From Liolophura sinensis (Eukaryota; Mollusca; Polyplacophora; Chitonida; Chitonidae): DNA of 64,000 nucleotides. A program made the position numbers and the translations under genes. Positions 12,601 to 24,600 of the stretch are shown one piece after another (positions within the stretch are counted from its first letter, which is position 1; each line of letters opens with the position of its first letter). The stretch is from contig NC_088302.1 in NCBI RefSeq assembly GCF_032854445.1, forward strand, positions 17,357,338-17,421,337, read 5' to 3'. The notes beneath the pieces were generated by a model, which was given only the letters and a program-made list of their open reading frames with translations, did not search any database and had not been told where the DNA came from.

Positions 12601-15600
12601 ATATTTCTAAAGGTAATAAGAAATGAGGAAATGCTCAGTCTGAGCGCAAGATTTCTAACAGTGGTCGATTACCCTGTGGTAACAGAAGACCATAGCCAGG
12701 TTTCTGGAAACTCTTGTCGTACTTTCTCGACTGTTACAAGTTTTGTAGTGTGGAATCCACCACTCAATCCAGCAGCCACGGTTTTCTCAAACATCACGTT
12801 CAGGTCTTTAAAACGAATGAAGCAATGCCGTTCAAAATACGTACACGTATGATGTCTATCGACAAAACCTCAATATAGCAATACAGAGCATCTACACGGC
12901 AACGTCATGTCAATCATGCACTGCCCTTTCGGGGTCATATACGGTCAAGCTCACGTGGGTTTGTCGGCGTCCTATACGGTCAATCACACATTGCCAGATG
13001 GAGGTCCTATATGGTGAATCACTCGTTACCCTTTTCGAGTCTTATACGGTCAAGCTCACCTTTGTCAGTCGATGTCCTTTTCGGTCAATTACATATTATC
13101 CTGTCATATACGTTAAACCACACGTTGGCCTGCCGGTGTCTTATACGGTCAATCACATGTTCGCCGGTCGATGTCCTATACAATTCAACACACTGCCTTG
13201 TTGGTGCCCTATCCAGTCGATCATACATTGCCGTGTCGGTGTCTACAAGGAAATTCATACATTGTCCTGTCTGTGACCTAACGATCAAAAATTACTGACC
13301 TTTGGAAGTTCATACAGCGGATCAAGCATCGTCTTGTGGTGTATATGTGGTCAACAATACGTTGTTACACTAACTTACAAAGGTATACTGTTCTTAAGTA
13401 TATGTACATGTAGTTTGCTGAACAAGATTTTTCGATTTGCGAGATTTCCAAGACTTGCGTACCCGGTTTTACATGAAGTAGGTCTAACGTTTCATTTCGG
13501 ATATACCAATCTGTATCTTAACTTTCACGTACCGGTTTTTATGGGGGGGGGGAGTAATTTATGATCAGTATTTAATCTTGAAAACCTGCCTTGCACACCC
13601 TCTCTTTATATTAAACCATTAATCACATAGTCGTTTGTGTGCAACAAAGCTACATGTGCAAAGTATGGCAGAATGTGTGGAAATAATCAAGACATCTTTA
13701 TCACAAGTCAGTGATGTGAAAGAGCATGTTTGCCAAGCACGGTACAGGGACCATAACGCGTGTTTCAGCAGGATATTATAACTCATTTTAGCAAGCTTAG
13801 CATGTTGCAAGAGGTAAGGTTGGGATGTCTGTATAGGCCGGGTTTTATCAAGGGCTGTAAGTCAGGTAAATGTTTGATGACACGATTTGAAGCGGTTGTA
13901 CTTATTACCCAGTGGAAATGGTAGACCATAGCCAGGTTTCGGGAAAGTCTTGACGTACTTTCTCGACATCAGCAAGTTTTGTGTTGTGAGAACTACCACC
14001 CATTCCACCAGCCAAGTGTTTTTCCATCATTATCATGGTTGGGTCTTTGAAACAAATGGCACTGATCAGGTTTAGATTCTAACCGACATTTAGCATGAAC
14101 ATTGTCAATCATAACATCATTACTTCAATCATGAAGTCGATCTCTACACAGTCAGTTACACATTACCACGTCCGTTTCTGCCATGAGTCAAGGTATTTAC
14201 CATCACTTACACGTTGCCATATGGATGTCTATACGATCCGTTACACATTACCATGCTCCTGTTGGTATGGTTATTTGCACATTGTCATTATTATAACGTG
14301 ATATGTACCATGACTTATACGTTGCCATGTCGATGTCTATACGATCAGTTACACGTTGCCATGTTCCTGTCTGCAAGGCTATTCCACACTAGCATATATC
14401 GTGGTCTATACCTTCACCTACAAGTTGTCATATCGATGTCTATATGATCAGTTACACATTGCCATGTTGTTATCTGCAAGCCTATTTGCACCTTGTCATG
14501 TGTTATAGTGTGTGCCATCACTTACACGTTGCCATACTGATGTCTATACGATCAGTTACACATTGCCACATGAGTGTCATTTGGGCGGATCACCCATGAC
14601 CATGGCAGTGTATATTCTGTAAGCCAAACACCGCCATGTCGTCTGTATGGTCAATCACACTTGAGTGTCTCAGTATTTAATTGGTTAACTTTACCGAAGA
14701 GATTCTTTCCTTTTTCCAGTCCAACATACCTCTCACGCAAATGACGTTTTTTGGTGATCGAAAATCATATCATTAACTTAATTTAGCTTCGACATCTCTC
14801 GCGTGACAGTCTCCATCTGAGGTCAAGAAACAATGGTGGGTCGATTCTACAACGCCACAAGGCGAGTTTTGAGAATTTTTTCTTATCACAACACGTGCTA
14901 GACCTTCCCTCATATTACCCTTGGGGTCCAAAATTAAGCGTTTGTGGTCTAATTTGCCCGGAGTATCTCCCACCATAGTGCTGGCCGCCGTCGTACATGT
15001 GAAATACTCTTGAGTACACCGTAAACCGTAAATCACCGTAAAAGTAAATAAACCATTCTTCAGTGAGAACTCGGGATATTTGAAGGAGCTTTCAATATAA
15101 AATTAGCTATATGATTTTTTTTTAACAAAAATATCTTAAAATACTATTGACAATTTTTTCCATCACAGAAAAGTAACCTCATTTACCAAAACTTCAAGTC
15201 AGTACCGGTATCTATTTTATGCTTAACTCCGTGTTTATAGTAGGTGCTCTAAGACACACAAAGTCGTGACCTTACACCGGTACAAAAATAGTGCAAAAGG
15301 TGAAGTACTTACATACTGGTTCGTCGTGGTGGAATACAAGAGCATCTGTGAGGACGAGAACTCCAGCATTCTATGAATCAAAATTGTTAGATATTTGAAT
15401 GATTATGTTTAATCTGCATGTCGACTGTGGATTATGAATGTGAACTATGGATGTGGATTATGAATGTGGAATATGAATGTGGAAAAAGGATGTGGACTAT
15501 GAATGTGGATTATAAATGTGGATTATGAATGTGAACAATGGATGTGGATTATGAATGTGGAATATGAATGTGGACCACATGTGCGAATGTGGACTATGAA

Positions 15601-18600
15601 TGTGGACTACATGTACGAATGTGAACTATGAATGTGGACTATGAATGTGGACTACATATATGAATATGGATTATGAATGTGGACTGTGAATGTGGACTAC
15701 ATGTATGGAGGTGGATTGTGAAACTTCATGGCCATGCGGTAATTACGTCAGTATTATACACAGCCACCGGTAAGTGGGAAGGTCTGGCTGCAGCCTGCAG
15801 CCTGCGGATTGTCGTGGGTTTCCCCCGGGCTCTGCCCGGCTCCCTCCAACCAAAATGCTGGCTGCCGTCGTATAAGAGAAATATTCTTGAGTATGGCGTA
15901 AACCACCAATCAAATAAATAAATAAATACATTAAACACAGCAATCACTATTGGTTTTTATGTGTGTTATATTTTTAAAGGACATTTTGATAAATGAATGG
16001 TGCAGGGGTTTGCGCAAAACAGTGTAGAGTTATAATTCACATTCCCTCCATACTGACGATTTACACATAAGAAATTATTCTCACTCTGAATATATCCTCA
16101 GCATCATTGCCGCCGTAATAGTATGGGTAAGGCCACCAGATCATTCGCTTCTCCCGCACCATGCCACCACCTAAGAACGGCTCAAAGATGGGATAGTTTG
16201 GCTTCACGGTGTCGAAAAGCCCTACAGCCTCCTTCACCTGTTACAAGAGATAGATAGGTGAAAACAACAGACTGACAGGTGTAGCAAAAGACGTAATGGT
16301 TAAATCATCATGGAGAGGTGTAACAAGAAAAAAAATGCGTATCAAGACATGCATAGATGTAACACAAGATAGGCGGTTGTAACAAGAGATTTATATTATA
16401 ACGAGAGATGTTCCTCGTTTATATGATTGCTTCATTTCGAACTAAGGATATTTGCAATTCGATTTTTAACAATAAATTTTTTTGCAATTTCATTTTAAAT
16501 TAGGAAGAAATATGTGAATGTTTTGTTTTTAGCAGGCAATACATGCCCACTGTTTTACACAATAAAAAGCATTGTCACCTTCAGTGAAAATAGGTGTTTA
16601 TTACCTGTCCTATAATATAAGATGTTAACCTTAGACATATAATTACCTGTGTGGGTGTGATGTCATTTCCAGACTTGAGCAGAATGACGCTTTGGTCTAC
16701 GGCCAGAAGGTTCACTACAGAGTTAGCATCGGCTGATACGATGACGTCAACATCCTGTCCGGGCTCCGCCTTGGCTTTGTTAAAATGGACAGACACCTAT
16801 ATGGAGAACAAAAAATGGAACGTCACGGTGTTACATATCATGATGTTGATGTGGTCAGACGAATGTCTGGGGTAATCTCTCGCAATATAAAACATAAAAT
16901 AAAGACGCGCAGCGTTGAAAGTATAAACAGAGCAGAGACGACAGTGTGATAGCTGGCAAATGGTCACACGTAACCGGTGAAATAGGGTCTCTTGTCTATT
17001 TACCTCAGTCAGGATTATATTCTAACTATCCTTTTAAATACATAAATATAAAAATTTACATGCCCCCTAGGACCATGGCTTAAAAGAGATTTTAAGAACT
17101 TAATTAAAAGGTGTTCATGAAGTTGTCTTGATAGGATCTGCCTAAAGGAATCTTCAAAAACCTTGATCTGTCGGCCAAAAATTACACATGAAAAAATAAT
17201 TTTAACAGAACATACCTGGTTTGCGAAAAGGCCTTCCACATTGAAGGAGATACTGTCAGTCACAATCTCTCCATCCTCACGCACGAAATAAAGCAGGATA
17301 CGAGCGTTCGGTGCCATGGCCGAGGTGACTCGTACATTGAAGGAGACTGATTTGGAGTTCTGCCCGTTCACAGTCCCAGTGGTAACAATTACACCACGTG
17401 ACAGGATCTACAAATCAACCAATACGCACCGCCGAAAATTAAAGCTTGAATTCCTTCATTCCATTCTGATGATCATCACTTCAGGATTTTTGTCGCTGAC
17501 CGAATGTTTTTCATATTAATCCCTCCATTTCTCTGACGTCATCTAAGCTAGTTTCATACCCCTACCCCTCCTCCCCAGATAAAGGAATTTAAGGGACAAT
17601 CATGAAATTAAAGATACAGTTAAAGATGTTAACTTTTCATTACCAACACATATAGGAAAGTCAATTTATTTAGCAAGTTAGCGCTTCCAGGTCGAATTCG
17701 GAAAGCAAACGAGAGTCACCAGGGCAATTGTTTTGTCTCCGGAATGATAAACTTTAATGAAATGTATTTAACTCAGATACTAACAATGTATACCTTATAT
17801 TTAACTCAGGCTGCTAACTCACCTGGTACACTACCGTAGTCAGAGGTGATGTTGATTTCAGCTGGAACTCTGCCAATTGACCAGCCTGTGAGAAAGTAAA
17901 TGCAACGTAAACATGTATACAGTTTTTTTACGTGCCTTAGTTGTCAGATTTAGTGTCATGCATTCCATTCCTAATAGAGATCTAGTTCTACAATAGCGCT
18001 TCACGTTTGGGCGGCTTAGATCTTGGTCAGTGTTTCAGCATTTCTGGGAGAACAACATATGAGCGCTGAAGCACCATTTTCCCAGATTTTCTTCTGTTTT
18101 TTTTTTGCAACACACATGACAGAAGTGAACTTTACAACGACTCAGAGATTACAAAAGCACTGCCGCTCACGTATCACCAAAGTGAGTTCTTATCCAATTA
18201 TTGTCATTTTGTTTTTAATGGACTTCATGGAACTGCTGTTACCATGGGAAGCATTCATCTTATCCTGGTCGAGTCTGATCAGTGTAATATGTTTAAACTT
18301 TAAAACATGGTCTGTTGATTAACCAGCAATTCAACCAATCAATCAAACAATCGATTCTATAAACACGATTCTATAAATCTACAAAGAGAAAGCATTACAC
18401 TTACAGACAATCTGGATGACTTCAGGAAAGTCTGGATGTAACTGTCAGATGGTGAATACATCTTCTCAATAGAAACATAAGCGTCTTGGCCATCCGGATA
18501 ATGAGCCTGAAAACCAAAACTATTTATTGTACTATTTTTCAGAAATAAAGAAACAAAATTTACTTGAGTATATTTTCTTTCAACTCGCCTTCATCTGGAT

Positions 18601-21600
18601 GCAATGTATTTACATATATAAGATTCTTAAAATTGCTCTCTCCGCCCGTACAAGGGAAGGTCTGCCATCAACGTGCGGATGGTCGTGGGTTACCCCCGGA
18701 CTCCGCCCGGTTCCTCCCACCATACTGCTGGCCGCCGTCGTATAAGTGAAATATTCTTGAGTACGGCGTAAAACACCAATCAGATAAATACACAAATAAA
18801 TCTTAAAATTGTTCTACTTGTACAATTGTTTTATTAGAACTGCATGAATCTCATCGTTGAAAAAATGCTGTTTCGACTACTTTATCTGAATTATTAATTT
18901 AATATAAATGGATTTGTCTGTACAGAATTGCGTGAAAGAATGCCGAATTTAGAGGCGAAACCAGATTCTTTGCAGCCTGTTCAAATTCATAAAGAGAGCA
19001 AAACTGAACCAAGAACGAAGAAATCATCGAAATACCTGTAAAGAGAGACGAGTGGCGTTGTCAGGGGTTACGATCTTGGCAGCCACCAAGCCGTTGTCAG
19101 GAACCGTCACGTTCTGGACCGGCAGTTTGTAAGTGCCCGTTCTGGGCATGTAGTAAGGGTACGGCGTCGTAGTGCTGTTATCCGGTAGGTTGTATGTCAC
19201 TGAAGTGTAGATGCTGACGTCTTTTTTCAGTCCATCCAGCAAAGAACCATCGGGCTTGGAAAGTTTTAGCTGTTGTAAACGAATGAAACAAAAATGATGA
19301 TGCTAGCTTGAAATATGTATTACGTCATTTATGTCATGTACATAACATCACTGTGTGGTCTGGCATGAAGTCCACTAGGTACCACTGGCTTCCGCCAAGA
19401 TGACATGCCACACTCAGTAAAGGCTCGTGGTTTTATCAACCCATAAATCTGGCTGCCATGTGTTCAATCAATGAATCTGTCAGTCAATCAATTGATCAAT
19501 CAAATCATCGCCAACGTTATACCTAGAATGACATGAAAACATGTATACGTTAACCTACTCCCAGAAAACCCAGAGTTTGTTACCAATTAGCATCCCCGTC
19601 AAGCAACAGGCCTCTAAATGGTACAGCCATTATATCTGATTAGTAAAGCTTCTTTCCAGTGCTACAGTACCTGCACCTGCTCCAGTAAGCCAGCATATAA
19701 CATGAAACGTGTAAAACTTATCAGTTATAATTACACCAATTCCACATATCGTCACTATCAGAAATGTTTATCACCGATTACAACTGATTTACATAAGCGG
19801 TATACTCCAGTCCTGGTTTGAAGTTCTTCGGGTTGGATTTGAGCCACTCCAGCTTCACTCCGTGCGTGTAGTACTGTATCTCGCTGGAGCCGTTCATGGT
19901 GGACCCTGTCAGGCTGTCGGTCACGTTGACCTCGACTGTCAAAAGCCGAGCTCGGCCAGTATTACCCAAAGTCTTCTGGAGGTCTGACCATACGAAATCG
20001 AAACTGCCCTTCCCATTCACAACCTAGACAAAGATCAAATCGGAATTTACAGAAGAGAGTTATATGACCTCTGTATTAAAAACTAAATACCTCTTTTTCA
20101 TGGATTTGCTTGAGTACTCCAATCAAATAAATAAATAAATAAATAAGTAAATAATTTCTTTGGTCAGTTCTTCTCCATCGTCGTTTTATATGGATAAAGC
20201 TGAGCTTGTTGATTAATTACATCAGCTGTTTCAGGATATAGTTTGCAAATTTTCCTTAAGAGCCATGAAAGAGCAGAGGAACTAACTGAAACATTTTCAT
20301 AAAACACTATGATGACAGCTGTAGTATACTCTAGTATGTCCACAATATTCCGCTGACAGGTGGGAAAGAAAATACAACCAAATAAACAAATACAACTGAG
20401 TACATCCTTTCAGCTACAGTTAGCGTTTTAGGAGAAACCAACGTAGCGGTTCTGACCTTACGCCTTAAGCAGGGTATTTACTCGTACCTGGTATATACTT
20501 GTACTTCGATGACTGACAATCGTCATTCATTTACAACTGAATATCGTAGTTATATACAGTGTTAAGTAACACCGAGGCGAAGGCTTCATATCAAAACCTG
20601 GTATCACTTTCGCATGAAACAATATGTGTGCCAAACAACCAATAAACGTCAGAGTTACAAAACAACTCACTGAAGTATCGCTTTCTGCCATTGGCTGCGA
20701 TCCTGTAAACTTGTAAGGTCTGTACCAACGGGAGTCCTTGATTCTAATATGAGCTGTGCCACTGACCGGTTTCCCATATGTGTACCTACACCAAGGATGG
20801 AGGAATCGGTTACAAGGTATTGAGTTGACTTTATGACTGACTGATAGAAATACAGGCTAGTTCACTGACTGGCCACTTAAAGATCAACAAACGTCAGGCA
20901 AGTTCTTTCCTAACTGGCCAGAACATGTTTCAACCTGGCTTAGAGAAAAATATACATGTGTTAAACATATTCAATAAAAATATGACGCAGTCTTTCAGGT
21001 AAGAGATCAAACAAATTAACTGAGATAAATAAGATCTTTTCAAGGTGTGTTAAATAAAAGCCGCTTTCTGAAATGAATAAGTCGAGTGTAGAGGAGAGAA
21101 GTCAAACCTACGTCGCCTCCACGCTCCCTGTTAGACGTTTATCACGTGTAAGTCCAAAAGCTGGAAGATTGACGCTGACCTTAAATTTGGGCAAAACTGA
21201 AGAAATGAAAAATACGAAGAAAGAGTTTAGTTGTTACTTGGTCTTTAAGTCATTCGATTTTGTACTTTTACAGTTAAATTTGCTGGCAATTTTGGATAGA
21301 TTGACTTTTCTTCAAAAAATCTGTCTTACTAGTTTGAAGTACCAACCAGTTGTGTAGTGACACAGGCCAGTTGTTGAAAAACAACGTGGCCTCATGTTTT
21401 TGTGCAACCTAAGTGATGTAAAAGCTCAAATGCCAATCAAATATACCTGTAATTCAGCATGATGTGAAGATACTATTATTTATAGTAACATATGACCAGA
21501 TATTGTGTACACAAAATGTTTATAGAATGCAGACTTTTTGAGACGGTAATTACATTTCCTAGATTAAGCTTCGTACAAATCAGTCAAGCTCTCTCTGTGT

Positions 21601-24600
21601 GTTTGTTCATATGGGTATATATACAAGAAAATGTGTAAATGAGCTTGTAATATATTCATGGAGAATTGTTCATACCGTACTCAGCAACTCTGAACACCTT
21701 GTCCTCTCCCTGGTTCTGAAATCAAGAAAAAAATACCATCCTTTGAAAAACAAGAACTCATAGAGGAACTTATCTCTCTTGTGCAGCACATTTTTGTTTT
21801 CCATAAAGGTACTTCAAATAGGTGGATATTTAAAATGTAATGGGTCCCCATTAATTAAGCGATATGTAAACTGGTTGGATGATCTACGAGCTTTGGTGCC
21901 AAAATCACCTATTTAAAACTGATCTTCTTGAATCAGTTCTGGCTTTAGGACGGAAGGTCCAGGAGAGGGGGCATGTGTAACTTCTAGCATAATGCCACAA
22001 TCTGATCACTTTGTCTACCTCCTTATCCGTGTATATATGTGTGAAGCGTTTTTAAGAATGACCAATAAAGTCCAAAAATGTTTAAACTTCCATTTCTTAA
22101 AAAGGCTTTACAGTTCTCCTAATAGTAGTTTGGGCGGTTAACTACTATACTAATAAACACCCAGTCAATTTTCTCAGGATAACTCTGCTGTTACGTCTCT
22201 TTTTACCAGGATTCTATCGCCAAGCTTATTCCAAAGGGCTACTCATATACTGACCTACGGTACTTACATTGGCAGAAACTTTAATCTTCCAGTCTCCGAG
22301 CACAGGCTGGTCAGAGAGGGTAAATTTCTTGGTGACCACACTGGATGGATCCTTGAGATCAATCCATTGTTTGATTTTGTTGGAGTTAGGATCCTAAATT
22401 GTAACACAGCAAACACGATCCCAGTTGTTCATTCTAAGACATACTGCATTGATGGTAATACGTCAAATAAGCACCGACACGGGAGAATATGATTAATCAA
22501 AAGAGCGACAAGATGATAATACTTGATGTATAAGACGTACAATGTATTGTGAGCATAAAGTACTTTTTTTTACTTAATGATTTTCTTACCTTGGACATGA
22601 TATCCTTTTAGCTTTTATTTTCATGACTATGCCCATTGATACTGGCATTGAACACATCCCTTAGCACCATAAAGTTTTGTGACAGAATTTTGTGAAGCGA
22701 AACGTTTTAAGTATAAGTACAATACAGAAACATGTTTCCCTGTGGAATTGTAATTTTAAATGAATCTTTTCGTCATATGTAAGATGACTGCAAATTCAAA
22801 ACCCTTTCTTGGTAATTTAGACTCTTCAAATGTCAAGTACCTCTTCTCCAAAATCAGGTAGGGCTGAAAAGTTCAGGATAATGACGACAACAAGTGACCA
22901 CTAAGCTTGATTATTAAGTAACACACTGCACAATTGCACTAAGAAACACATACGTATATTTCCACTGTGAAGGTACCAGTGTATGGCTTTAGATCTGGAT
23001 ATACGCTGAATGCCCGGAAGTTAACTGAAAAAAGAAACAACGAAACAAACGTTTAATATTTTCATTTAGGCCATCTGCAAATCTTTACAACTGACGGTTT
23101 AAATTTCTTTATTTATTTATTACTTATTTTTTCATTTAACGCCATGTTCCAAAACGTTTTACTTATACGATTGCTGTCAGTTTTATGTGCGGGAGGAAAT
23201 CATTGACCTTTGGCGAGTTGCTGTCAAAGTTTTCCACGTGTGACGTGCAGATATCTAAACGATATTGTGGAAGACAAGTAGTCGTCTACGAACATTAGAT
23301 TGGACAAACGGTCATATAAGAGTTGTTGATTGTTTAGAGTCACCAAGATCCCACGAACAGTGTGATGTGGAGAATCTACCAGTTCCCTGTAAAAGGTGGG
23401 TTTTTTTTTTGGCACCAAACCTGAAGTTTGGGAGTGCATATCGTAAATGAGCGATTACAGTCATAAAGCACACGGCATTGCAAAGACTTACCTGTTTGTC
23501 CGGGTTTGTACATCGCCTTGTCCGTTTGGATAAAGACGGCAGTGCCTTTAGAGTTGAACTCAACGTTGGTGGAGTTTTTGAAGACAAGGCCTCCATGGCC
23601 GCTGACGGTCACGAGGTACTTGCTCACAGGCAGTGATCGTGGAACCTGGAAGGAGGATAAATAGTTAGGTCGTATGACTTACAACAAACTGACATGAAGT
23701 GGAATGGAAAACTACTTCTTTCTTTCCTCTTGGTATATCTATTCACAACAAAATAATTGTTACACTTCTTAGAGTGATTCTTGGTTTCCATTGGGCGATA
23801 CACGGCCACAACAAAGTGGACTTTTTGCATAAGATAAACTACCAACGCTCCAAGAGTTATTAGATGAGTCTCCACCATGTCTTAGACACCGCTCCCGGCC
23901 TTAGAGAAATTCTGTATTCCCCGGCTTGCAATGTTTCTGTGGCTTACACGTTATGTAAACGGATGGTGATGTTCAGTGTACCATTTACGTTGGGTAACGT
24001 TAGTTAAAGGTCACTGGTTTTCAACTCGCCAAGCACCTGGACCCTCGTTACCTCCACTACAGGTCAATTGGGTCAAGCGTCTGGACTACTTTTCCAACAA
24101 TGTGGCGTAGATGTCTGCATGTCACGTTGGAATATTCTCAGTATTTGCAAAGGTCAATGTTTTATAATAGACACTCTGGATTCCTCCACCCATGTACAAA
24201 ACCGACAGCACTGGCTGTATTGAAAACTTCTTGTGTATGGCGTTAGACAATTAACAATGAAACAAATAAATTCATAAATCGAACAATTTACGTGGTATCT
24301 GTCGTGAAATAAGTCATATGGGATCAACGATGATCTGCTATAAAGCATTTTACATGCACCTAAATCAATCAACCAACACAAAGCCTTACAGATATAGTTA
24401 AAGTCTTTGGTGTTTCTTTCTTCACTGTTGCCGTAACAGTACCAACGGGCGCCTTGGTGGCGGAGTTGACTAGCGAAGCGACCACGGTGACGTCACTTTC
24501 TGCGCGCAAGATATTCACGCCAACGTTCAGATTAAATCCTGGCCGGACTACCTTCGGCAGCACTACCACATACGAGCTGAAAAAAACCCCAGAGCAAATT

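Noticed and set aside
22845-22866. Possible micro-exon in the thioester gene
   Set aside because: Neighbouring exons join in phase 0 with good homology (VEIY to DPNSNK); adding it would break the frame.
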